Source of the DNA: Gracilariopsis chorda
Lineage: Eukaryota; Rhodophyta; Florideophyceae; Gracilariales; Gracilariaceae
Assembly: GCA_003194525.1 (NCBI GenBank)
Contig: NBIV01000041.1
Span: forward strand, 1-64,000
Direction: 5' to 3'
Length of the DNA: 64,000 bases
The translations under genes and the position numbers were made by a program. The notes under the pieces were generated by a model. That model was not told where the DNA came from, searched no databases, and saw only the letters and a list, made by a program, of their open reading frames with translations. Below, piece by piece: positions 11,705 through 23,458 of the stretch; within the stretch, counting starts at the first letter, position 1, and every line of letters begins with the position of its first letter.

Positions 11705-13400
11705 TTATCCCACTTGGGCGTGTATCACCGATGCCAGGATTCCCGTTCGCGTTCTGCGATGGTATGACACCACTTTCGAACGTGGGAGGTGCTCTATCGG
11801 CTCATCCGAATCATATTCGGGCCCGAAACCGTACCAGCGTACGCGGTACTGGATGTAACCATCTGGATGGTAAGAATGTTCCACAATGTGGTCAACAACA
11901 AACTCCTGTTTGTAGACTTCCCGGCCTCGCCGTGTTCGCATTATCGCGTCCTGCACGGCAGGCTCTACCACCACTGGTGGGTGTTGGACAGTCTTCCCCG
12001 GAAGAGGCATGGCTTGGTACTGCCTGTCCATGCTCTTTGAGGGGTCATTAACCGGTTTCCTGGTAGGTTCATCCGTTTCGCGGGTCTGGAGGTCCTTGGC
12101 ACGGCCGGTTGCGTCGACCACTTGATGGTGCGTATTGGGACCCTTGCTGTGGGTTAAAGTATCCCGCTTCGCGGTTTCTTCACTCCTTGAGGGGGCTTCT
12201 ATTGACAGTACCCTTTGAGGGGCTTCTAACGCATCTGAAAGATGAGCATCTGGGTCGCGAACCACAGGTTTGTGTGTAGATATCCGTCTTGACGGGGGTG
12301 CCTCAGACGACGAAGTCGGTTGCGCCACGGTGCGTCGTACAGTACGCGTCGACTCGCCTCGGTCGGTAATTGGTGCCTTTGCCGTCCGTACGGTGTCCGG
12401 GTCACGTGCCGTTTGCAACGGATGGTCGAGGGTTGTCCGCGCCGTGTTGCGTTCCGCCTCCTCACGTGAGGGCGGTTGCAACGGTGTTGCCGGTGTGTTG
12501 TCTCGCTTCGGCGACGAATTATTTCCGTCTTTGACGTGCTTTCCTTTCGGAGTCACCGGTGTGACTTCGGCGACACTGTCGGGATCAACCGAGACACTCG
12601 GAGTGAGTTCGCGACTGCGCGATGGTCCTAAACCAGAATCCAGCTTGCTGGTCGTTTTCCTTCCGTCCTGTACGGTGTGCTTGCCCGGCCTGGCCGGTGT
12701 GTTCTGCCGTGCAGTAGGAGTTACCACGTTCGGTGTAGTCGGCTCAGAGGATCCCGCGAGGGCCTGCTCTGCATTACCCAGCGTAGCTGTTGTTGACGAA
12801 CGGTGACCCACGGAATGCGGATCCAAGCTCGACGGCACAGCCGGTTCAGTATCGCGAATGCGAATAGTTTCCTGCAACGATTTCACTTTGGCGAGAGACT
12901 TCCCACTGCTTGGTGCATTTTGACGACTAGAATCCCGGTGGGGAGTGCGATCTGGCGCAGATGCGGTAGAAATTCCTCGAGAGGGTTCAGCGGTAGCTGT
13001 AGCACGCAAATGCGAAGATGGCACGTCAGTAGACGGAATTCTCGGTCCACTATTGTCCTTTTCGATGTTTCCGGAGGTCCGTGCACCACGGTTGTCATGA
13101 CGCGACGAAGCGGTTTCGGTCTCTCGACGAGAGTTAGGGTTCTCCTCCCCCTCCTTAGATGGAGTGGCATGGGGAGTGGTAGAAGCGCCCAAACTGCGGG
13201 GATAGACGCCGCACAGTGGCGTTAGAGAAGAAAGGCCATTCGGGCCTGCGTCCGATAAGGACGGTATATCTGAGAGTCCCCTTGAAGAGTGTGGCAACAC
13301 AGAAGGCCTGTTAACCACAGATGTGGGTTGTTCCACTGGGGTGTGTTGGTTCTCATCTTGGTAAGCAACCTCTACAGAGGGTGGCGGTGCCATAACAACG
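11705..13400 (-). other. B1 linker and chromodomain region
   Basis: The minus strand encodes a long Thr/Pro/Arg/Asp-rich linker followed by a chromodomain module (VYKQEFVVDHIVEHSYHPDG, QYRVRWYGFGPEYDSDEPIEHL) ending HAQVG. The linker is poorly conserved against element A, while the chromodomain aligns closely. Confidence 0.8.
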
Positions 13401-16400
13401 CGATCGTGGGAAATCCGCTCATGAGCGTCGTTCATTTCCACCACTAAGGTGTCGTTATCCACTGATATGACCTTGTAGGGACCATCCGCGACGGGTGAGA
13501 GCTTATGCCGTTTCTCCTTATCAGGGTTCCAGTGCTCCTTACGGACGAAAACGTAGTCACCCTCCTTAATTGGCGGTGCTGTACCTCGTACACGAGAGTC
13601 AAAATCACGCTTGTACGCGGCCTGTGCTCGTGCCATGGAGCTCCGGGCGACCGGGATTAACTTTGTAAGCCACGCTTTCCATCGTTGGCGATAATCCTTC
13701 ACGGAAGGGAAGTTTGCCAGGGTAGGCTGGGGTTCCAACGCTACGGCGGGCGGATGACGCGAAAGTACCAATTCAAATGGAGTCAAACCCGTTGTACGGT
13801 GTACCTGTGTGTTATACGCAAACGTCAAGGCGTCAGTGTACAGGTCCCATGTTTTGGGGTGATCAGCAACGTAAGAACGGAGAGAGGCTAACAGCGTTCG
13901 GTTAAACCGCTCGACTTGCCCATTACACTGGGGGTGGTAGGTCGTTGTGAACAGATTCTTGATATCGAGAATCCGACACACGTCCTCAGAGAATCGCGAT
14001 GCGAATTGCTTTCCGTTATCGGATAGAATGTTAACCGGTGGTCCGTAGACAAATACCCAATGGGTGACGAAGGCTTGCGCCACCGCGAAAGCGGATATCT
14101 TCCGTAAAGGTACGGTGCGAACCAACTTGGAGAAACGATCCGTGATAACGAGTAAAAATTTATGTCCACGCTTTGTGGTGAGCAGCGGTCCCAAGGGGTC
14201 AATTGCGACAAACTCGAGAGGGGCCCGTGCTGGAAATAACTTCAACTTTGTTGAGTGCTTCCGGAGTTTGACCCGGTTTTTGGCACACTCCGTGCATGAC
14301 CGCACAGTCGCGTAGCAGTCCACAGCCATAGCTGGCCAATAGTAACTCCGTCGCAACGTGAGGTAAAGTTTCCGTCCACCGGCGTGTCCACCAAGTTTCG
14401 CATAGTGCGACAAGTGCAGCACTCTAGATTGTAGAGTATGCGGTACCACTACCTGTGGGGTTGTTTGAACCGTCCTGACGAGGTATCCAACATCATTCAC
14501 CTCGAAAGGGAGTTGCGCACCGCCATTAAGTCGGGCGCGAATCTGAGTACAGAAGGGATCACCTTGTTGTTCTCTGACCATCTCCTCCAGGGGTATTGGC
14601 ACGAAATTACCCGGTGGGGGTTTCTGAGCATCGTCCGAGACGAGTAGTGGGTCCAGTTCATCATCCGATTCCGGTTCTTCATCCGAGTTATCGGGTTCAC
14701 GGTCCGGGTTCTCCGGTTCTCGACCGTCGACGACGAAGCAAGGAATGTCCTCGTCCCCAGCGGGTAGAGTTTCACCATCCGTGGGTAAACGCGACAGCGC
14801 GTCCGCCTGAGCGTTCTTTGTGCCCTTCTTGTAGATCACCTCGAAGTCGAATTCCGCAAGGCGGAGCCTCCAACGCATTAAGCGGCCTGACGGTTCAGAG
14901 ACTGTCATGAGCCATCGTAATGACGACTGATCCGTGTAAACGGTGAAGTGCACACCCATAAGATAGGGGCGGAGGGTGGAGAGTGCCCACACAACTGCAA
15001 CACACTCTTTCTCCGAGACGGAGTAATTCCGCTCGTGAACATTCAGTGAGCGTGACCAGTACCCAATAGGGGTTCGTTCGTCTTCAGGAGTTGTCTGAAA
15101 GAGAGCGCAACCTACTTGGTAGTCACTAGCATCCGTGTCAACGGTAAACGGTAGTCCGGGTTTCGGTAACGATAAGATCGGTGCTGATGGTACAGCCTCC
15201 TTGAGGGAGTTAAACGCCTTCGTCTCGACAGACGTAAAGGGTTCCAATTTCGGTGGTTGCCCTTTCCGCAAGAGCGCGTTCAAGGGTGCTGAGATATCCG
15301 CACAATTCGGGATAAACCGTCGATAGACGTTGACTAATCCTAGAAAGGAGCGTAGTTCCGTTTGATTGGCGGGTTCCTTCGCTTGACGGAGCTACTTAAC
15401 TCGAGCTTCCTCGATCATCACACGCCCAGGGCGGATTATGTGGCCCAGATACTTCACTGTATCTGTAAAGAACTCACATTTCCTCAACTTGAGAGTAACT
15501 CCAGCTTCACGTAGCGTGGTCATGATATCTCTCACGTGTGTGAGGTGGTCATCCAGATTATCTGAGAAAACTATGATATCGTCCAGGTAGACGAGGCATG
15601 TACGCCATTTGAAGCGAGCCAGTAGTATGTCGATAGCACGCTGGAAAGTAGCGGGAGCATTGGTCAAACCAAAAGGCATCCGTTTGAAACGGTAGAGTCC
15701 GGAGTGACAGACAAAAGCAGTCTTGTTGCGGTCCTGTTCCCTGACGGGCACCTGTCAGTATCCCCAATTGGCGTCTAGAGCTGTGAAAACGGTAGCATTT
15801 CCGAGTGAATCGATGTACTCATCCATTCGTGGGATCGGGTACACATCCTTGATGGTTACGGCGTTCAGTTGACGGTAGTCGATGCAAAAGCGCCAGGATC
15901 CATCCGGTTTCGGAGCCAGTACCACTGGGGATGCCCACGGCGACTGAGCCGGTTCTATTACTCCAGCTCGGAGCATCTTTTCTACTTGGAATTCTTCCTC
16001 TTCTCGAGCTTTAGGGCCTGCCCTATAGGGGTGCTGAGCGATCGGCCTGGTATCAGGTAGCAAGTCAATCCGGTGCTCCGTTGTAGTAATCTCCCCTAGG
16101 GAGCCATCCCACATCGTGGTGAAATTCCGTAGCATCTCACGGAGACGTTCACGGTGCGATTCCGGCACATGAACGAGGTCAAGTTCCTCGAGTTCTTTCA
16201 CGGGATCAATCCGGTCGTAACTCGTTGGAACCGGCTTAGCATCCGAGCATTTCGGCATTTGGACGGTAGTGTCCTCCCCGTCCTTAGAGTGAACGAGACC
16301 GAGGACATCGGCAGCGGTCATTCTCGTGGGAACCATCGCAGTGGGGTGGGGCATTACCGAACCAATGACTTGGTTTTTCACCAGTGACTGCGGCGTAGCG

Positions 16401-17212
16401 CCTAGATTGGCGACCAGGATGTTGAACGGTTTGTCGGGCTCAATTTGAGCTATTCCATTCGCCACGGCGAGTTGATACCTATCATATAAGGATGAAAGGG
16501 GTTGAATTACTCGTAAACCGTGTTGACGGGAAGTGACTCGTACCCAAACTTGAGATTCCGGGGGAAGTTGGACAGACGCGGCAACGCGGAGCTTTGTAGA
16601 GTCCCGGGAAGCCAGTGTGGGTTCCTGCGCAGCAGGTAATGGAACGTGCTTCTTCGAGGCACGTCGTAGAGGACGACGTACGATCGAAACGGAGGAGCCG
16701 TCTTCCATTTCCACACGTCTTAGACGGGGCCTGATGGCATCAACGAATCTGTCACAGAAGTCGCATCCCAAGATCAAAGGGGCGGCAAGTTTCCGACAAA
16801 CAATAAAGTTGAGTTTCACAAGAAAGGAGCCAAGGCGCACGACCAGGTCGATTGTCCTAACCGTTGATAACGGGTTATCATTCTTATCCACGACATCCGG
16901 TATCACGCCATGGCGGATCTGAGACTGCAATGACGGTGGCAGGAGCCACTCAACGATGAAGTTCGGGCCTGCACCTGTGTCCAAAACAGTGAGAACTCGC
17001 ACCATAAACTGGGTGGAAAGGCCAAGGTCAGCATATACCTTGTAGTTTCTCTTGGCCATTACCAAAACTCTGTCCGGGAACCGGTTGTTTCGAACACGTT
17101 TCCACGGTCGACGCAGAACACTAAAGTGTTCAGAGTTCACGTCTGAGACGGCCTGTTTCCTAGTAAGGATTTTGACCGGGGAGCGAGGCAGTGACGCCTC
17201 GGGCGCCTTCAA
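13400..17212 (-). other. pol: B1 pol region
   Basis: Read on the minus strand, this holds protease (VLDTGAGPNFI), reverse transcriptase (CIDYRQLNAVT; YLDDIIVFS), RNase H (VDTDASDYQVGC, VYTDQSSLRW), integrase zinc domain (HYAKLGGHAGGRKLYL...CTEC) and integrase core (AIDPLGPL, VITDRFSK, SDNGKQF, NGQVERFNRT). Order and motifs are those of Ty3/gypsy pol. It is broken in this copy. Confidence 0.88.
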
Positions 17213-17299
17213 CCTCAGCTCTGAGGGCGCCTCTTCCGTAGGGGAGACTCCCGAAATCAGTTTTCCTGAGCCCGTTCCGCCTGAGGCGGGGTCTCAGAA

Positions 17300-19371
17300 T
17301 CCTGAACCACTAGCAGTGGAGCGCTAGCGGGGGTGTCTTGTCGAACAAGACGGGGGTTAGTGACCTGCTCAGCAGGGGAAAGCAACGCGTGTCGCGGGTT
17401 CGTATCCGGGATATCCCGGGAGAAGTCCGTCTTCGCTCGTACGTACGAGGCAATCGGAACGGTTTGCTTCTATGCTGGAGCAAGGGCTTCATAGTTACCG
17501 ATCACTCGGGTTACTTCTATCAAAGTGAGGATGCAGTCCGGTGAAATGTGACCGTGTTCGTAACATATGTGGCATATGACTCCAGAGCGTGGGGGCGGCT
17601 GACCGGAACGAGCATCCGTGTGTCTCACCGCTGGGCGGGTATCCTTTCATCCGGGACGACTCTGCCGTAGGGCACCATTCGAATAGGGAATGCGAGGTCC
17701 GTGAACACGGGGTCCGTCAACATACAGCAGGGACTTCTCCTGGGCTGTGTCGTAGGACGCATCCGTCGTGGACGGCAGTTCCGTTGTCCGAATAGACTGA
17801 GCACCAGCCTGAGCGAGGTGAACGTTATCGTAGTCCCTTGAAGGGCTTCCACTCGCTGCTAGCGATAAGGATGGTGAACTGGCTTCCATCATCAACGCCT
17901 TGGCGGGACGAGACTTCGATGCAGGGATACGAGCTCGAAGTGCATCACCTTCCGCTTGCGCGTGTTGGATCAACTCCAGGTAGGTGGTGTTACGACGATC
18001 CTCCCGATATCGGGCCACCAGCGTACGGATTGCCGGATCCAATCCATCGATGTACATGGTGCAGCGTTCTCCAGACGAGTAAACATTGCCACACCTGTGG
18101 AAAGCCTTATTAAGGCGTACCGAGAATTCGGTTTCCGTCTCTCCAGATTTCTGGCGGGTATCGCGTAAAGCGAGAATAGCCGCTTGAATAGCGTTGTTCG
18201 TCGCGTAGGATCGCAAGAGGTACTGAACCGCCTCCGGCCAGCACGTTACACCTCCTTCGGAGGCTCGGGAAGAACCTCTTACAGAGTTGTACTGATCCTC
18301 GGCGAGGCCACGTAGAAAATACGGTAGGGCAATAAACGCCTGTCCTTCGTTCATACCAAGTATGTCCGCTTCGGAAACAAACCTTCCGAGGAAGTCTAAC
18401 ACCAATATGGGATCCTCTCCAGAAAAGGACTGGTTACGAAGGGAAAGCTGCATACGTTTTATGCAGTCCTTCACCTTACCCGTACCACGGGGTGTACGAT
18501 CCAATGTGGAGTCCTCAAGCCGATAATATCGGTACGATACCAACCTCTTGTAGAGGGGATTAGTACATTTGAGTTCCCTCAATCCTAAGTGTTTTCTTCC
18601 CTTCCTCCGGGGGCGAATCACACCTTGGGTGGAAGAAGACCGTTTAGAATGGGACGGGCGTCGGCGACGATCATCGTCCGACGAAGAATCCGACGACACC
18701 GAACCATCTGAATGGTGACAATCCTGTGAAGACAGGGAGGAATCCGACGAGTCGGGATCGTGCTTGGGCTGCTTCTTACGAGTGCGGCGGGTAGAATCTT
18801 TCTTCTCGCGCTTCGCTTTTTGCGAGACAGCAGCGGCCTCACCCGGGACGTTGTCATCCGTCAAGATAGTTTGCTCCAACGTCCTCAGACGGGCACTGAC
18901 ACGATCAAATCGGGTTTCCACATTCTCAACATAGTTGGCAGGGCCACCAAAACATTCCAACACAGTGTGGACATCCGCTCTTAAAAGGCGAATGTCCTCA
19001 GCCAAATCCTTCATAGAAGAGGTATCAAACCTGACTCGCAGGACTTCAAACTCCTCCACGAGGGCATTGTGTGCTTCACGCATCTCCTCAAGCTGCGCTT
19101 GGACACTAGGGGGGGCGTCGGTATCGGGTTCTCCCCTCCGGGGTGCGGCTACATCGGCAGAAGCGGGGTCGACACCAGAGTTGGGAGCGTCCTTCAACGC
19201 CTTGGGCGGGGGTTTCTGGGCTCTCGACGAGTCTTGGCCCTTCGACTTGCCTCTCAAAGTGGCACGTCGAGGGTGGCCAGCGGGGACCTTCGAGATCTCT
19301 GCCTGTTCCACGTCACTGACGGAACGACTCCGCGTGACAACTGGTTCGGCGGAGGATGGTCGCCGAGACAT
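17300..19371 (-). other. gag: B1 gag region
   Basis: It starts MSRRPSSAEPVVTRSR on the minus strand, then a coiled coil, a Lys/Ser/Asp-rich segment, the conserved helical gag core and, towards the end, a CCHC zinc-knuckle segment (CX2CX4HX4C) that is clearest in B2. Near-identical to B2's gag region. Such proteins form the particle of Ty3-like elements. Confidence 0.82.
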
Positions 19372-19486
19372 GTGTAGACCAAAAACTCCCACGAAATGGT
19401 AAGAAACCAAAACCTTGGAAAGTGAATCTCCGAGGAGACGTAATACAAAACCTAACCGTTTCCGATTCTAGGTCGGGAGACCACTT

Positions 19487-20376
19487 TGTAGTGCAATACC
19501 TGCAAGCGGGACAACACACGAAGACGTTTGGAATCTTCCCCTCTGGAGGGTAACACAGCGAACGGAGCCTCTCCGGATGAGCACGACGAAGTCGGGTTGT
19601 AAAGCCGAGGCTCACCCTCACGCCAAGCGGGGAGAGTTGAAACGGTAGGATTAGGATCACCACGAATGGGAAAACAGCCCTTCCAAGGAGTACGAGTCCA
19701 CGTAAGTGGGGGAAGACGTCACGGGATACTGGCACGAGAGACACGCGTCAGCGGTGACGAGCAACCACACAAAGGGGTAGGAACCACGAGAGTGGGGTAA
19801 GGGAAATACGGGGGATGCCCGATTGGGGGCGACGGGGGTGTGGGCCAACGGGACCACGGAAAAAGGTACAAAGGAACCCTATAAAGGGGCGAGAACACGG
19901 CGGTGGTGAATTAAGTGACAAGTGCCCATCCTAGTGACGCAGGGTGGATAGGTCTACCGTTAGTAACGCGGGTATACCTCCGAAGAGTGTAGAAGACTCT
20001 TGAAAGCGGAAAAGACTTAGAGCCAAGAAACCTGGTTGGGGAAGTTTACTCAGTGTCAGGGCGAGGTCGCCGAGCCACTATATAGTGTAGTAATCTCCCT
20101 ACTGTAGCGTAGATAAATAATGAATATTAAATACAAGTTAACTAAATGTCCACACCGTGGTGCCAACCTCCTCTTGACTATCCGTGTCACACGTGGTCCA
20201 CTCACGCCTTGGGTGGCACACGGCGCATGCACAGGTGTGCACCTAACGCACAGTGCGGATCCGCTGAGGGCTGAGACACCCGCTAATAGCGGTAGTAATC
20301 ATAAACACGCGAAAGCGGCAAAAACATCAAGTCCACCGGGCATCGCTGAGTAATCCTCCTTGAGGATTGCACTTCA
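19487..20376 (-). repeat. Element B1 5' LTR
   Basis: 890 bp; read on the minus strand it starts TGAAGTGCAATCC and ends GCACTACA. It is closely matched by 41255-42144 and 22442-23343. The primer-binding site follows at 19483 and downward. The 5' flank (GGTTT, 20377-20381) has no partner because the other end is lost. Confidence 0.92.
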
Positions 20377-20913
20377 GGTTTCCTTAGGGTCTGTCAGACC
20401 TGTCGAGGTTTGTATTCCGTGGTCTTTGTCATCCACGTTCGAGACGTTTACTTGGCTCCTGCTCTTTGTGCCCCATGGAGTAACGCGACACCCATTACCT
20501 TCCCCCCTACTCACTCCAGCTGCTGTCGTAACCATCTTTTCATGGTTGACCACTACTGCTTGCAGTAACCCATTAATAAGTTCCACAACGGAGAGTGAGC
20601 TATCCTTGAACCTGATTTTTCTAGGCCTATGGTGAACAAATGGGGAGTCATTGGAACCATTAGAGTACCAAGTCTTCTCAGCGTTACGAATCGCTTCAAT
20701 TCTCTGCCAACGATCTTCAGCTCTCGTTGCTTTCTTTCTTTTCTCCCCATCCCCTATCTCTTCCGTTCCCATTTCAGTTGCCTTGAACTCATCCATTACA
20801 AGTTCCCTTGTACTCAAAACCTCCCCTTGCTCTTCAAAATTATCTTCCTTCTTTTCCCCGCTAACATTGCCGTCCGAAACGTATTTCGCTGCACTCCTCG
20901 ATACGTTCTCCAT
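20374..20913 (-). CDS. Unknown charged protein, cut by B1's LTR
   Basis: An ATG-started minus-strand frame of 179 codons, 21 bp downstream of the ULP1-type gene. It is rich in Glu, Lys and Arg in its first half (EKKEDNFEEQGEV, GDGEKRKKATRAEDRWQRIEAIRNAE), and the second half is ordinary (LSVVELINGLLQAVVVNHEKM). Its stop codon lies in the first bases of B1's LTR, so the original 3' end has been removed. I do not recognise it. It may be the continuation of the protease gene or a second gene of a lost mobile element. Confidence 0.4.
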   Translation of the reverse strand: MENVSRSAAKYVSDGNVSGEKKEDNFEEQGEVLSTRELVMDEFKATEMGTEEIGDGEKRKKATRAEDRWQRIEAIRNAEKTWYSNGSNDSPFVHHRPRKIRFKDSSLSVVELINGLLQAVVVNHEKMVTTAAGVSRGEGNGCRVTPWGTKSRSQVNVSNVDDKDHGIQTSTGLTDPKET

Positions 20914-20934
20914 CGCTTCATCTCTCCTGCGTAA

Positions 20935-21882
20935 CTACTGTTTGCGTTGCTTATGCTGAAATACTGAAACTTCCGCTTCCGTCACTCCGACATCACCTTT
21001 CTCCTCATATGCGTAGATGATGTTCATCAGCCGACATCTCGCCAACGCCCATTTGTACTTATCGGTAAGTGCACTGTCATAGCCGGAAGCGAAGGTTTCC
21101 TGCGGTAGATAACCAGTATCGGAAGCAAATGTACTGCATGCAGCCAGAACATAAGCCCCACAGCTGTAAGAATCGGGCTGCTTTTCGAATTTAAGATCAT
21201 CAAGAAGATAGTTCTTCTTAGATGCAGTCCACTGCACTCTCTTACGAGGAAAAGCATAGTCAAACGCCGCTTTGAAAAACTCAAGAACGTATCCGGGGCA
21301 TTTCCATCCAATGCTATCACCAAACCTTACAACTCGCCATTCAACGCTCTGCAAAGAGTTTGGAAATCGATGAGCAAAGATCATACCCCAGTGCTTGTTG
21401 TCGAATTTCAGTGGAACTACAACCGTTGTAATGTCCGCATTACCTTCAAACAGACGCCTTTGAAAAGGCTCGACGAATGTATCGAGATGTATTTTCTTGT
21501 ATGAAGGCCTCTTCTTTCCAGCATAGAACGACTGCGACATACCCATAAGATATGCTCCGGTGACACAGCTGCAAAATACTACTCCTTCCTTCGGTCGCAG
21601 ATCCGTTATTCCTGAAGTAATGAGCACGACACACATTAGTTTCTCCAGATAGCAGTTCTTCACGAAGATATTAGAGCTGCCTTGGTTTCGGTCGTTGATA
21701 AACAGTTCTGCAAGATGGTTTCGAGCTGCCGTTACACAATTTGACATCTGCGAGGTCTCAAAGATAGGCCCCGTAAATGCTTCTAGATCCCGAAGAAAGT
21801 TGTCAATCTCCTTCCTTTCAGAAAGAGTGAGAAGCTTATAACTTGAACGATAATCCCCATTATCTTTAGATGGAGCCCTCAT
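20935..21882 (-). CDS. C48 (ULP1/SENP-type) cysteine protease-like protein
   Basis: Predicted SUMO/ubiquitin-like-peptidase fold. The frame is open upstream, but the first ATG is at 21882 (315 aa); residue numbers here count from the frame start at 21900. The catalytic pattern is present: His170 in NKHWGMIF, Asp195 in VRFGDSIGW, and Gln241/Cys247 in KQPDSYSCGAYVLAACS. Family knowledge: such proteases occur both as host deSUMOylases and as cargo of Mutator-like and other DNA transposons. Its isolation between two head-to-head LTR elements and its partner frame immediately downstream favour a transposon or degraded-gene origin, but I see no terminal repeats. Confidence 0.72.
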   Translation of the reverse strand: MRAPSKDNGDYRSSYKLLTLSERKEIDNFLRDLEAFTGPIFETSQMSNCVTAARNHLAELFINDRNQGSSNIFVKNCYLEKLMCVVLITSGITDLRPKEGVVFCSCVTGAYLMGMSQSFYAGKKRPSYKKIHLDTFVEPFQRRLFEGNADITTVVVPLKFDNKHWGMIFAHRFPNSLQSVEWRVVRFGDSIGWKCPGYVLEFFKAAFDYAFPRKRVQWTASKKNYLLDDLKFEKQPDSYSCGAYVLAACSTFASDTGYLPQETFASGYDSALTDKYKWALARCRLMNIIYAYEEKGDVGVTEAEVSVFQHKQRKQ

Positions 21883-22441
21883 CGATAGGAATCGAAACAA
21901 ACCGCGTAAAAGTAAACCTTCTAAAGAAAATAAACCTGTTTAACACACAAAATCTACCATAGCCGTACCATCACGAGATCACGCTAGAGCATTTGAAGAT
22001 GGTCAATGGTAATCGCGCGACAGAAGGAAGCAAAGAAGAGAAAGACTTCGGTAAGTTGTCGGAACCGGATACCATATAAAGTTCGGAGAGTAGAAGATAA
22101 GTGGCACCGAAAGTGCAATGAACTTGCCTCCTGCGTGCAATGGACGCGTAACCGGTAGCCAATGAGAGGGAAGGGTGGCAGGAGCTGATTGGTGATTTCA
22201 AATAAGCGATAGAAGCGAGGATGAGTAGCGCGGCCGGGTAAAGCCGACCGTAAAATAATGCGAGAATGTGAACTTACGTCGAGAGAAAGTAATTGCGGCA
22301 GCGAGAAGAAGCAATAAAGTTGATGCAGTATAGCAATGATCGAGAAACGCAGCGTTAAATAGAGATACGTTCAAGACAGGCGAGTCGCGGAAGCGGTAAA
22401 AGCAATGATGCGTACCTCAATCGAGAAAAAGTGCAAGAACG
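21883..22441. other. Island between ULP1-like gene and B2, no gene seen
   Basis: AT-moderate sequence with no convincing frame (only a 76-codon minus-strand frame without recognisable features). It may hold the promoter of the minus-strand protease. The last five bases, GAACG (22437-22441), are the target duplication of B2. Confidence 0.5.
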
Positions 22442-23343
22442 TGAAGTGCAACCCTCAAGGAGGATTACTCAGCGATGCCCTGTGGACTTGATGTTTTTGC
22501 CGCTTTCGCGTGTTTATGATTACTACCGCTATTAGCGGGTGTCTCAGCCCTCAGCGGATCCGCACTGTGCGCCAGGTGCACACCTGTGCATGCGCCGTGT
22601 GCCGCCCAAGGCGTGAGTGGACCACGTGTGACACGGATAGTCAAGAGGAGGTTGGCACCACGGTGTCGACATTTAGTTAAGTTATATTTATTATTTATTA
22701 TTTATCTACGCTACAGTAGGGAGATTACTACACTATATAGTGTCTCGGCGACCTCGCCCTGACACTGAGTAAACTTCCCCAACCAGGGTTCTTGGCTCTA
22801 AGTCTTTTCCGCTTTCGCGAGTCTTCTACAATCCTCGGAGGTAAAGCCGCGTTACTAACGGTAGACCTATCCAACCTGCGTCACTAGGAGTATCACCGCC
22901 TTGGGCACTTGTCACTTAATTCACCACCGCCGTGTTCTCGCCCCTGTATAGGGTTCCTTTGTACCTTTTTCCGTGGTCCCGTTGGCCCACACCCCCGTCG
23001 CCCCCAATCGGGCATCCCCCGTATTTCCCTTACCCCACTCTCGTGGTTCCTACCCCTTTGTGTGGTTGCTCGTCACCGCTGACGCGTGTCTCTCGTGCCG
23101 GTATCCCGTGACGTCTTCCCCCACTTACGTGGACTCGTACTCCTTGGAAGGGCTGTTTTCCCATTCGTGGTGATCCTAATCCTACCGTTTCAACTCTCCC
23201 CGCTTGGCGTGAGGGTGAGCCTCGGCTTTACAACCCGACTTCGTCGTGCTCATCCGGAGAGGCTCCGTTCGCTGTGTTACCCTCGTGAGAGGAAGATTCC
23301 GAACGTCTTCGTGTGTTGTCCCGCTTGCGGGTATTGCACTACA
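22442..23343 (+). repeat. Element B2 5' LTR
   Basis: 902 bp, TGAAGTGCAACCC...GCACTACA. It is preceded by the duplication GAACG and followed after three bases by the primer-binding site (TGG at 23347). It contains mini-hairpins such as CCGCT-ATT-AGCGG and a near-palindrome CAGGTG-CA-CACCTG. Confidence 0.93.
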
Positions 23344-23346
23344 AAG

Positions 23347-23368
23347 TGGTATCCCGACCTAGAATCGG
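23347..23368 (+). other. Element B2 primer-binding site
   Basis: TGGTATCCCGACC and onward, the same site as in element A apart from one base. Confidence 0.7.
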
Positions 23369-23458
23369 AAACGGTTAGGTTTTGTATTACCTCTCCTCGG
23401 AGATTCACTGTCCAAACTTTTGGTTTCTTACCACTTCGTGGGAGTTTTTGGTCTACAC

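Larger units (their letters stand above)
11641..20376 (-). mobile_element. Element B1: truncated Ty3/gypsy chromodomain element
   Basis: A minus-strand copy of family B. From right to left it has its 5' LTR (20376-19487), primer-binding site, gag region, pol region and chromodomain, and then stops abruptly at 11641 in a GA-rich stretch just after the chromodomain. The antisense frame and 3' LTR present in B2 are missing. It is nearly identical to B2 where they overlap, so both are young relatives. It is a truncated fossil with about three further breaks. Confidence 0.92.

Noticed and set aside
12270-13225. Long plus-strand frames opposite the B1 linker
   Set aside because: Shadows of a GC-rich, repeat-patterned coding strand; no domain, and not the conserved antisense frame, which lies beyond the chromodomain.
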